Shown here: piece by piece, positions 1 through 4,562 of the stretch
Position numbering within the stretch: the first letter of the stretch is position 1
Layout: each line of letters opens with the position of its first letter
Assembly (NCBI GenBank): GCA_031271875.1
Contig: JAISVD010000175.1
Span: 1 to 5,577, forward strand
DNA length: 5,577 nucleotides
Reading direction: 5' to 3'
Source: Spirochaetaceae bacterium
GTDB taxonomy: Bacteria > Spirochaetota > Spirochaetia > Treponematales > Treponemataceae
Notes under the pieces: model-generated
Database searches by the model: none
What the model was told of the DNA's origin: nothing
The model's input: only the letters and a program-made list of their open reading frames with translations
Position numbers and translations under genes: made by a program

Positions 1-544
1 CAAAAATAGGCAAGCCGACGATGGCGCTGTAACTCCCTTCGATATTAGAGATGAAGCAGGAACCCTTGTTCTGTATACGGTAACCTCCGGCGACTCCCTG
101 CCACTCTCCGGTGGAGAGATAGTCCTCTATCTCTTCATCAGTCATTTTAGTAAAAGTGAGATGATTGATACTCAGCCTTGTGGAAAGGAAACTGTTTTTC
201 CCGTTGAAAAGGGCAATAGCGGTAATAATTTTTTGTGTTTTCCCCGAAAAAGCGCGGAGAAACTCCGAAGCCTGTTCCCTGTCTTCAGGTTTACCGTAGG
301 TTCTGCCATCAAGAGTGATCAGTGTGTCGGCTCCCAACACCCAGGATACCGCCTGTTTTTTACTGAGTTTTTTTGCTGCCGTTTCCACCTTTTTGATAGC
401 GATGAATTCCGTCCCCTCCTCGGGGCTCATTCCCGCTTCATAACGCTCCTCAATATCCGGAATGACCACCTGAAACGGAATATCAAGATTTCTGAGTATA
501 TCCTGCCGCCGCAATGAAGATGATGCCAGAATTAATGGTTCCAT
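1..544 (-). CDS. maf: Maf-family nucleoside triphosphate pyrophosphatase, probably dTTP/UTP type (3' end cut by window edge)
   Basis: Cytosolic house-cleaning enzyme that hydrolyses non-canonical or excess nucleotides (dTTP, UTP and modified forms) to the monophosphate plus pyrophosphate; the family is linked to septum formation. The 181 visible codons run without a stop from ATG at 544 to the window edge. Family signatures are the N-terminal ASSSLRR (residues 7-13, phosphate-binding loop), GADT (71-74, catalytic Asp73), TGEWQG (145-150), GGYRIQNKG (153-161) and GSYSAIVGLP (170-179). Arg13 and Gln158 resemble the YhdE (dTTP/UTP) subgroup rather than the m7GTP subgroup; that subtype call is inference. 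Maf proteins are usually about 190-200 residues, so only the last 10-20 are missing. No strong ribosome site precedes the ATG, only a purine-rich stretch. It is divergent from the tRNA gene. Confidence 0.93.
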   Translation of the reverse strand, partial: MEPLILASSSLRRQDILRNLDIPFQVVIPDIEERYEAGMSPEEGTEFIAIKKVETAAKKLSKKQAVSWVLGADTLITLDGRTYGKPEDREQASEFLRAFSGKTQKIITAIALFNGKNSFLSTRLSINHLTFTKMTDEEIEDYLSTGEWQGVAGGYRIQNKGSCFISNIEGSYSAIVGLPIF

Positions 545-625
545 GTCTATTTCTCTAATCCTCTTTATGTTATCACTGTCATAGTCCGCAGAAGGTCAAT
601 CCGCGAATTCCCCTTTCAGCATTCC

Positions 626-654
626 TTGACAAAAACGGATAATACCTATATTGT
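626..654 (+). promoter_or_regulatory. Sigma-70-type promoter of the tRNA-Arg gene
   Basis: A perfect -35 hexamer TTGACA lies at 626-631. The -10 is less clear: TATTGT at 649-654 gives a 17-bp spacer, while TATATT at 647-652 is closer to consensus with a 15-bp spacer. Either would start transcription at or just before the tRNA, which begins at 665. A consensus -35 is typical of stable RNA genes. Confidence 0.7.
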
Positions 655-664
655 AATACCAATT

Positions 665-738
665 GAGAGATTAGCTCATTTGGATAGAGCGTTGCCCTCC
701 GGAGGCAAAGGCGGTGGGTTCGAATCCCGCATCTCTCA
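665..738 (+). tRNA. tRNA-Arg, anticodon CCG (reads CGG)
   Basis: A complete cloverleaf can be drawn. The acceptor stem GAGAGAT (665-671) pairs perfectly with ATCTCTC (731-737), with discriminator A738. T8 and A9 are at 672-673. The D stem is GCTC/GAGC (674-677 with 687-690), with GG in its loop. The anticodon stem TTGCC/GGCAA (692-696 with 704-708) encloses the loop CTCCGGA, with anticodon CCG at 699-701. A 5-nt variable loop follows. The T stem GTGGG/CCCGC (714-718 with 726-730) has one G-T wobble and the loop TTCGAAT. The next bases are GGT, so CCA is not encoded and must be added enzymatically. The terminator begins 7 nt downstream. Confidence 0.97.
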
Positions 739-744
739 GGTTTG

Positions 745-775
745 AAAGACGTTACATTCCGTGGCGTCTTTTTTT
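745..775 (+). terminator. Intrinsic terminator of tRNA-Arg (T1)
   Basis: Positions 745-755 (AAAGACGTTAC) pair with 761-771 (GTGGCGTCTTT) as an 11-bp stem with two G-T wobbles and a 5-nt loop, running into a T tract that ends at 775. It starts 7 nt after the tRNA discriminator base. Confidence 0.9.
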
Positions 776-794
776 GTATCACTGCATATATCCC

Positions 795-867
795 ATGCGG
801 GATTCGATGGGCACCGAAGGGTGCCCCGGGCGGCGAACCTTTGGGTTCGCGAATCCCGCATCTCTCA
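795..867 (+). repeat. Structured repeat element, copy A (three-way-junction fold ending in tRNA 3' tail)
   Basis: The outer stem ATGCGGGATTCG (795-806) pairs perfectly with CGAATCCCGCAT (850-861). Inside are two hairpins: GGGCACC/GGTGCCC (809-815 with 820-826, loop GAAG) and GCGAACC/GGTTCGC (833-839 with 844-850, loop TTTG; base 850 is shared with the outer stem). The left arm of the outer stem is an inverted copy of the tRNA T-arm sequence. The right arm continues into the tRNA acceptor 3' strand and discriminator (to 867). GGGTTCGCGAATCCC differs from the tRNA T-arm by a 2-bp CG insertion. Confidence 0.85.
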
Positions 868-874
868 AGCATTG

Positions 875-907
875 AAGAACGTTACAAGCCGTAGCGTTCT
901 TTTTTTT
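875..907 (+). terminator. Intrinsic terminator between repeat copies (T2)
   Basis: Positions 875-885 (AAGAACGTTAC) pair with 891-901 (GTAGCGTTCTT) as an 11-bp stem with one G-T wobble and a 5-nt loop, followed by a T tract to 907. It is homologous in position and shape to the terminator at 745-775. Two stem pairs differ between them, and both partners changed together. Confidence 0.85.
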
Positions 908-927
908 GTACCACTGCACATACCATA

Positions 928-997
928 GCGGGATTCGATGGGCACCGAAGTGTGCCCCGGGCGGCGAACCTTTGGTTCGCGAATCCCGCATCTCTCA
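928..997 (+). repeat. Structured repeat element, copy B
   Basis: Same architecture as the copy at 795-867. The outer stem is GCGGGATTCG/CGAATCCCGC (928-937 with 980-989), 10 bp. The first hairpin GGGCAC/GTGCCC (940-945 with 952-957) has lost one pair through a G-to-T change at 951. The second hairpin is GCGAACC/GGTTCGC (964-970 with 974-980, loop TTT). It ends with the same tRNA 3' tail at 980-997. No terminator follows directly; 998-1057 shows no recognisable feature. Confidence 0.82.
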
Positions 998-1057
998 GGT
1001 TTAACAACCATACATACTCATGATATCTCTTTTCTGACGCAGAACTTCCGTAAATTG

Positions 1058-1094
1058 AAAAAAGAACGCCATAGAAACACGGCGTTCTTTTTTT
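1058..1094. terminator. Bidirectional intrinsic terminator (T3)
   Basis: The stem GAACGCC/GGCGTTC (1064-1070 with 1081-1087) is extended by an A tract on the left (1058-1063) and a T tract on the right (1088-1094), with a 10-nt loop. It reads as a good terminator on both strands, so it can end minus-strand transcription of the HEAT-protein gene (stop at 1134) and any plus-strand read-through from the tRNA array. Confidence 0.88.
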
Positions 1095-1133
1095 ACCCTT
1101 TCGGAGATTGTATAAAAAATACGTCTACAGAAA

Positions 1134-1820
1134 TTACTGCCCGCTTACCTTTTTCAATACCTCATGGGCACGGTTCCGCACAGGGGTAACGTATGCGTAG
1201 TTTGTCGCAATACTCGCAATGGATTGAACCATTTCGGTCTTGTTCTCTACGGTGGACGCAAGTTTTTCATAGGCGTTCAGTATATCAAGGGCAAGACTGC
1301 TTGTGGGGTTGATAATATCGAATTTCCGGGCGGTCCAGGCAATGGTGGAAACAACTTCATCGTTATTATTTATACCGATATCCGCCAGCGAGCGGATAGC
1401 CGCCGAGAGAACCATGGGTTCGTTATCCGCGAGCACAATCTTGACAAGTGTGGAAGACGCTTCTTCATTGCCGACACGGCCGAGGAGTTCACACGCCTTT
1501 GCCCTGATGTCCGGATAGTTATTGGACATCCGCCCGTTTTCCCGTACCATATTGAACACGCCCTCTCCCGCGAGCGAATTCAATGCAGTATGCATATCGG
1601 TACTCACTCTTCCATTATTAAGTGCGGATTCGATATACTGGAGGGAAACCAGTTTGTTGTCCCGTCCCTCTGATGACGCAAGTTCCTTGATAATAATATC
1701 TTCAACGGAACTCAGATACGCCTGTTCAACAGTCACCTCTTTCTGATCGTTGGTTTGTCCATATCCCATTCCGAACAGGCATACAAAAATCATTACAATA
1801 CATGCGGCATATTTGCGCAT
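1134..1820 (-). CDS. Exported HEAT-repeat protein of unknown function
   Basis: A 228-residue protein with a Sec signal peptide: positively charged start MRKY, hydrophobic core at about 5-19, and a likely cleavage near GYG-Q (residues 19-22). No lipobox cysteine is present at the expected place, so a periplasmic or secreted product is likely. The mature part is all-helical. HEAT-like units are recognisable at about 103-131 (Y-PDIRAKACELLGRVG) and 134-163 (EPMVLSAAIRSLADIG), with weaker helical pairs at 55-92 and 173-226. HEAT arrays are protein-binding scaffolds; no catalytic motif is seen and the partner is unknown. The ATG at 1820 is fixed by an excellent Shine-Dalgarno 7 nt upstream. It lies 73 bp after the lipoprotein gene on the same strand and may be partly co-transcribed with it. 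Similar exported HEAT proteins are, from general knowledge, common in Treponema. Confidence 0.85.
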   Translation of the reverse strand: MRKYAACIVMIFVCLFGMGYGQTNDQKEVTVEQAYLSSVEDIIIKELASSEGRDNKLVSLQYIESALNNGRVSTDMHTALNSLAGEGVFNMVRENGRMSNNYPDIRAKACELLGRVGNEEASSTLVKIVLADNEPMVLSAAIRSLADIGINNNDEVVSTIAWTARKFDIINPTSSLALDILNAYEKLASTVENKTEMVQSIASIATNYAYVTPVRNRAHEVLKKVSGQ

Positions 1821-1827
1821 ATGTTAT

Positions 1828-1833
1828 CCTCCT
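1828..1833 (-). promoter_or_regulatory. Strong Shine-Dalgarno of the HEAT-protein gene
   Basis: AGGAGG on the minus strand, 7 nt before the ATG at 1820. It matches the anti-Shine-Dalgarno sequence perfectly and settles the start codon. Confidence 0.9.
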
Positions 1834-1856
1834 CAGTTAGGTTCGAAACACTCTAT

Positions 1857-1884
1857 CTGATATACTATCACTAACACTTCTCAA
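1857..1884 (-). promoter_or_regulatory. Candidate promoter of the HEAT-protein gene
   Basis: On the minus strand TTGAGA (1879-1884, five of six to the -35 consensus) and TATCAG (1857-1862, four of six to the -10) are separated by 16 bp. They lie in the gap just after the lipoprotein stop, which would allow separate expression of the HEAT gene. Confidence 0.4.
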
Positions 1885-1893
1885 ATAATACCA

Positions 1894-2559
1894 TTAATTA
1901 TTCAACCGGTCTAGCTGAATTTTCCATTCATTATTGATTTTTTCGAAATGATAAAACACTATATCCCTGCTGTCGATGGTCTGAACCGCCTTTACAAGTT
2001 CCGGTGTCAGGTATTTTATCTGGTCGATCTCTCTTCCCTGTCTCGAAGGCAAAAAGATGAAATAGAAATAATCCCGCAGACTGTTCAGCTCTATCCCTTT
2101 TATCGGCAGCATGAGGGATGCCTTTTTGAGGTTTGTGGTATTGGACCAGTACTGGATCGAATTCGGACTGACATAGGATATCCAGTTCTGATAATCCTTG
2201 TTTTTCATTATCTTATCGAGACGTTCGATAATATTCATTATCTGTTCTTTATCGGTGACATACTGTTCGTGCGGAATCGAAACCTCCAACCCCTCGACCG
2301 CCTTTAAGTAACCCGTCGCGCCGATGAGTGTCCCGTCGGTCTCTTTTACCGGCGGAGTTCCCTGAATTTCGGGATCCGGGGACACGGGGTTCCTTTCCGG
2401 CGCAGAAGGTTCCGGCGGGATGATTATCAGCTCCTCTCCCGATATAAAATCAGCGGAGATGATCTCTCCTTCATCTGTTCTTGAAACGGAAAAACAGGAT
2501 GTAAACACAAAAACTACTATAATCAAAATAATTATAGTAATTTTTTTGCTGAATAACAT
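1894..2559 (-). CDS. Putative lipoprotein of unknown function, proline-rich linker plus compact C-terminal domain
   Basis: A 221-residue protein from ATG at 2559. The N-terminus is a lipoprotein signal: MLFSKK, a long hydrophobic core (7-19), then FTSC with Cys22 as the likely lipidated residue. Phe at -3 is non-standard but fits the relaxed lipobox of spirochaetes. Residues 45-72 form an acidic, proline-rich linker (repeated PEP/PDP-like units). Residues 100-221 look like one folded domain with an amphipathic helix (DKEQIMNIIERLDKIM) and a closing strand with EWKIQL. That pattern recalls NTF2/SnoaL-like ligand-binding domains, but this is inference from pattern only. The reading frame extends upstream to 2712, but that start would overlap coaD and bury the signal peptide, so 2559 is preferred. 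No Shine-Dalgarno is visible; see the promoter at 2566-2594. Confidence 0.8.
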   Translation of the reverse strand: MLFSKKITIIILIIVVFVFTSCFSVSRTDEGEIISADFISGEELIIIPPEPSAPERNPVSPDPEIQGTPPVKETDGTLIGATGYLKAVEGLEVSIPHEQYVTDKEQIMNIIERLDKIMKNKDYQNWISYVSPNSIQYWSNTTNLKKASLMLPIKGIELNSLRDYFYFIFLPSRQGREIDQIKYLTPELVKAVQTIDSRDIVFYHFEKINNEWKIQLDRLNN

Positions 2560-2565
2560 ACGTGT

Positions 2566-2594
2566 ATTATATCTTTGTTCGAAGTTTTCGTAAA
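2566..2594 (-). promoter_or_regulatory. Promoter of the lipoprotein gene, predicting a leaderless transcript
   Basis: On the minus strand a perfect TATAAT (2566-2571) lies 17 bp from TTTACG (2589-2594, four of six to the -35). Usual spacing from the -10 puts the transcription start at about 2559, the A of the start codon. This agrees with the absence of a Shine-Dalgarno. Confidence 0.5.
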
Positions 2595-2596
2595 GA

Positions 2597-2635
2597 ACTT
2601 TTTTATACAAATGCAGATTCCATACTTTTTTATAC
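2597..2635. repeat. 12-bp direct repeat between divergent promoters
   Basis: ACTTTTTTATAC occurs exactly at 2597-2608 and 2624-2635, 27 bp apart start to start. The right copy abuts the -35 of coaD (2636). The left copy lies 2 bp from the -35 of the divergent lipoprotein gene (2594). It could be a pair of operator half-sites or AT-rich promoter-enhancing tracts. Confidence 0.75.
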
Positions 2636-2664
2636 TTGACCCAAAAAAAAACACATATTACAGT
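2636..2664 (+). promoter_or_regulatory. Candidate promoter of coaD
   Basis: TTGACC (2636-2641, five of six) and TACAGT (2659-2664, four of six) are separated by 17 bp. Transcription would start at about 2671-2672, at the coaD ATG itself, so this message may also lack a leader. The -10 match is weak. Confidence 0.4.
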
Positions 2665-2671
2665 ATTGGAT

Positions 2672-3160
2672 ATGATATTGGCTGTTTTTGCGGGTTCATT
2701 TGATCCCCCCACTTATGGACATCTCAACGTAATCGAGCGGGCTGGCAGGCTTTTTGACCGGATTCATATTGTCATAGCCGTAAACAGGAAAAAAAAGTAT
2801 CTTTTTTCCACTGAAGAACGGCTCGATATGATGAGGGAGCTGGTAAAGCCCTTTTCCGGTGTATCGGTGCACCTCTGGGACAGGCTTATCGTGGATTACG
2901 CGAAGGAGCATAACGCCCAGATACTGCTCCGGGGGGTACGCAATTCCGCCGATTTTTCCTATGAGCTGGAACTATCGATGATGAACAGGGGACTCAATCC
3001 CGATATTGAAACGGTTTTTATTCCCACGGATCCGAAATATGTAGTTATCCGCTCCAGCGCGATAAAGGAAGTCGCGTCTTTTGGGGGAGATATTTCATCG
3101 ATGGTGCCGGATTCGGTGAAAGAGCGTCTGAAAATGAAATTTCTTCAAAAAACAGTTTGA
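2672..3160 (+). CDS. coaD: Phosphopantetheine adenylyltransferase
   Basis: Cytosolic enzyme of coenzyme A synthesis (EC 2.7.7.3): 4'-phosphopantetheine + ATP to dephospho-CoA + pyrophosphate, the next-to-last step. The 162 residues match the usual length. The nucleotidyltransferase motif GSFDPPTYGHLN (8-19) carries the T-x-G-H signature (Thr14, His17). LLRGVRNSADF (85-95) holds the conserved RGVR loop. VIRSSAIKE (125-133) corresponds to the usual ISSSxVRE ATP-binding motif, slightly altered. A TTG start 12 codons upstream (2636) is possible, but it coincides with the -35 element and adds a tail unlike family members, so ATG 2672 is preferred. There is no good Shine-Dalgarno. It is divergent from the lipoprotein gene, and its last codons overlap the promoter of the following operon. 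Its product ultimately supplies the prosthetic group of the nearby acyl carrier protein. Confidence 0.96.
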   Translation: MILAVFAGSFDPPTYGHLNVIERAGRLFDRIHIVIAVNRKKKYLFSTEERLDMMRELVKPFSGVSVHLWDRLIVDYAKEHNAQILLRGVRNSADFSYELELSMMNRGLNPDIETVFIPTDPKYVVIRSSAIKEVASFGGDISSMVPDSVKERLKMKFLQKTV

Positions 3161-3184
3161 CAAAAAATGTAAAAGTGTTATAAT
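3157..3184 (+). promoter_or_regulatory. Near-perfect sigma-70 promoter (P1) of the rpmF-acpP-rnc operon
   Basis: TTGACA (3157-3162) and TATAAT (3179-3184) are both exact consensus hexamers with a 16-bp spacer. The -35 overlaps the coaD stop codon. It should be strong and constitutive, as suits a ribosomal protein and acyl carrier protein operon. Predicted start is about 3191, leaving a leader of roughly 68 nt. Confidence 0.85.
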
Positions 3185-3187
3185 GGA

Positions 3188-3217
3188 TTGACAGGCAATG
3201 GGGATATGTTGTATGCT
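3188..3217 (+). promoter_or_regulatory. Possible second promoter (P2) of the rpmF operon
   Basis: A second exact TTGACA (3188-3193) lies 18 bp from TATGCT (3212-3217, four of six). It overlaps the expected start of P1 transcripts and could be a tandem weaker promoter. Confidence 0.4.
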
Positions 3218-3258
3218 TGCACAATTAATGTTATCATATGAGTAAGTGAGGTTTACAT

Positions 3259-3447
3259 ATGGCAGTACCCAGAGCGAAAACATCCAAAGCCCGTACACGC
3301 AGGAGGCAGGGAATCAATATGCGCCTGAGCGCACCCAATCTTGTTGAATGCGGTAACTGCGGTAATTTGACAATGCTGCACCGCGTATGTCCCAAATGCG
3401 GATTTTATCGCGGTCGTCAGGTGATTACGCCTGAGAACAATGGATAA
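3259..3447 (+). CDS. rpmF: 50S ribosomal protein L32
   Basis: A 62-residue structural protein of the large ribosomal subunit. The N-terminus MAVPRAKTSKARTRRRQ is the classic basic L32 tail. A zinc ribbon follows with all four cysteines present (C31, C34, C44, C47 in CGNCG and CPKCG), so this is the zinc-binding form rather than a Cys-free paralogue. The Shine-Dalgarno GAGG (3248-3251) lies 7 nt before the ATG. First gene of a tight plus-strand operon; acpP starts 16 nt after its stop. The rpmF-acpP pairing links translation and fatty acid synthesis as in many bacteria, but plsX and fab genes, common between them elsewhere, are absent here. Confidence 0.97.
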   Translation: MAVPRAKTSKARTRRRQGINMRLSAPNLVECGNCGNLTMLHRVCPKCGFYRGRQVITPENNG

Positions 3448-3463
3448 CAGGAGAACGTAGATT

Positions 3464-3700
3464 ATGGATGAGTTGTTTCAGAAAATGCAGAAACTGGTAG
3501 CGGAAAAGCTGGAGATCGATGAGTCTAAAATTACCCCCGAAGCTTCCTTCCGGCAGGATCTGGGCGCCGACAGCCTTGATACGTATGAGCTTGTATATGC
3601 TATCGAGGAAGAGATGGGAGTGAGCATCCCCGATGAAAAAGCGAATGAATTCGAAACAGTCGGTGATGCATACGAATTCATAAAATCACAGATGAAATAA
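3464..3700 (+). CDS. acpP: Acyl carrier protein
   Basis: A 78-residue acidic four-helix carrier of growing acyl chains in type II fatty acid synthesis. Ser37 in the canonical GADSLD motif (34-39) is the site where holo-ACP synthase attaches 4'-phosphopantetheine from coenzyme A. Length and the helix II acidic surface (ELVYAIEEEMG) are typical. The Shine-Dalgarno AGGAG (3449-3453) lies 10 nt before the ATG. It sits 16 nt after rpmF and 20 nt before rnc, indicating one transcript. Confidence 0.97.
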   Translation: MDELFQKMQKLVAEKLEIDESKITPEASFRQDLGADSLDTYELVYAIEEEMGVSIPDEKANEFETVGDAYEFIKSQMK

Positions 3701-3710
3701 TTTTCAGAAA

Positions 3711-3716
3711 GAGGGG
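3711..3716 (+). promoter_or_regulatory. Shine-Dalgarno that fixes the TTG start of rnc
   Basis: GAGGGG lies just upstream of TTG 3721 (6 nt from the GAGG core). No in-frame ATG occurs before the conserved catalytic domain, so the rare TTG start is well supported. Confidence 0.8.
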
Positions 3717-3720
3717 CACC

Positions 3721-4464
3721 TTGTTTCCTTTTGGTCAGGGATTATCCGCAGAACGGAGAACGGTGCTTTCTGTTTTTCAGAGGAATGCCGGTATAAGGTT
3801 TAAAGATATTTCTCTCCTTGATCTGGCGTTCCACCATCGCTCTTTTTCAAATGAAAGTCAGGAAGCTCGTGTAAATAATGAACGTCTGGAGTTTCTCGGA
3901 GACGCGGTTCTTGGTATGGTTGTCGCTTCATGTCTCTATAAAGATATGAGCGGACATTCCGAGGGGGACCTTGCACGGGTGAAGTCGGTGGTGGTATCTG
4001 AAAACACCCTTTCGGAGATCGCCATTACTCTGGGGATTGACTCCTGTCTCGTCCTGGGAAAAGGGGAGGAGCTTTCCGGCGGGAGGCAGAAAAAAGCGAT
4101 CCTCGCGGATGCGATAGAGGCGGTTATCGGCGCTTATTATCTCGATTCCGGGTACAGGCTTGTCGATCGTTTTGTGCTGAAACTGATAACCCCGGAGATC
4201 GTAAAGGTACAGGAAAACCGCCACCGCCGGGATTACAAAACATTACTCCAGGAGTATTACCAGAAGCGCCATAAAAGCTGCCCGAAATACGAACTTGTCC
4301 GTAAAACCGGCCCCGATCATGACAGAACCTTCTGGGTTGAGGTTAAATTGGGCGAGACGAGATACGGACCCGCTTCAGGAAAAAACAAAAAACAGGCGGA
4401 ACAGTCCGCCGCCAAACTTGCCTGGGATAGTATTGCTGATTCAGTGTCCGAGGAGGAGCTCTGA
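3721..4464 (+). CDS. rnc: Ribonuclease III
   Basis: Double-strand-specific endoribonuclease that processes the 30S rRNA precursor and structured messages; it works as a Mg-dependent homodimer in the cytosol. The 247-residue protein has the endonuclease domain at about 16-160, with the signature NERLEFLGD (53-61). The metal ligands are all present: Glu57 and Asp61, then Asp130 and Glu133 in LADAIEAVIGA. The double-stranded RNA-binding domain covers about 170-240, starting at DYKTLLQE and ending with the GKNKKQAEQSAAKLA helix that contacts the RNA backbone. Start is TTG 3721 behind a good Shine-Dalgarno. Third gene of the rpmF-acpP-rnc operon. In other bacteria RNase III often cleaves its own operon leader; no such hairpin is obvious here. 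It converges with the cca-type gene. Confidence 0.97.
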   Translation: MFPFGQGLSAERRTVLSVFQRNAGIRFKDISLLDLAFHHRSFSNESQEARVNNERLEFLGDAVLGMVVASCLYKDMSGHSEGDLARVKSVVVSENTLSEIAITLGIDSCLVLGKGEELSGGRQKKAILADAIEAVIGAYYLDSGYRLVDRFVLKLITPEIVKVQENRHRRDYKTLLQEYYQKRHKSCPKYELVRKTGPDHDRTFWVEVKLGETRYGPASGKNKKQAEQSAAKLAWDSIADSVSEEEL

Positions 4465-4528
4465 AGGAGCTTCAGGTATCCCTTTGTGTACATATTCAAA
4501 ATCCTGCAAAAACAGAGACTCTTAATCG

Positions 4529-4555
4529 AAGGCCGCCGATTTTTTATAAGGCCTT
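4529..4555. repeat. Inverted repeat between convergent rnc and cca-type genes
   Basis: AAGGCC (4529-4534) and GGCCTT (4550-4555) can pair as a 6-bp stem with a 15-nt loop. Neither strand has a T tract after it, so it is a poor intrinsic terminator. It is the only hairpin of note in the 98-bp gap, so the two genes may use Rho or overlapping 3' ends. Confidence 0.4.
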
Positions 4556-4562
4556 TGCCCTG

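Larger units (their letters stand above)
721..997 (+). repeat. Tandem array carrying three copies of the tRNA-Arg 3' end
   Basis: The 18-mer CGAATCCCGCATCTCTCA, which is the last 18 bases of the tRNA gene (721-738), recurs exactly at 850-867 and 980-997, giving periods of 129 and 130 bp. Between consecutive copies lie a terminator hairpin and then a GC-rich structured element. The segments 776-867 and 908-997 are about 90 percent identical by hand alignment. The terminator segments between them have diverged more in sequence but keep their pairing. No copy after the first has a matching tRNA 5' half, so these are not tRNA genes. The array resembles tandem duplication of a tRNA-anchored element, or repeated insertion at a tRNA 3' end. 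I see no coding function. Confidence 0.9.

Noticed and set aside
161..517. Plus-strand open frame of 118 codons
   Set aside because: It lies wholly antisense to the clear Maf coding frame and has no recognisable domain or ribosome site.
850..997. Additional tRNA genes at the repeated 3' ends
   Set aside because: Only the T-arm and acceptor 3' strand are present. There is no D arm, anticodon arm or 5' acceptor strand, and the T-loop carries a CG insertion.
721..997. CRISPR array
   Set aside because: There are only three repeats with about 111-bp intervals that are themselves similar to each other, unlike spacers; no cas gene is near.
938..1189. Plus-strand frame of 83 codons from the repeat array into the HEAT gene
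   Set aside because: It crosses repeat copy B, the bidirectional terminator and the 3' end of the opposing gene; no domain is recognisable.
2636..2671. TTG start giving a coaD product 12 residues longer
   Set aside because: The TTG is part of the TTGACC -35 element, and family members begin just before the GSFDP motif.
2560..2712. N-terminal extension of the lipoprotein frame to a start at 2712
   Set aside because: It would overlap the coaD start, run through both promoters, and place the signal peptide and lipobox internally.
3238..3249. Three-codon frame (Met-Ser-Lys-stop) whose stop overlaps the rpmF Shine-Dalgarno
   Set aside because: It has no ribosome site of its own, and such short frames arise easily by chance; no attenuator hairpin is seen.
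4514..4522. AGAGACTCT palindrome followed by a T-rich run on the minus strand, as a terminator of the cca-type gene
   Set aside because: The arms are 4 bp with a 1-nt centre, too small to form a hairpin.
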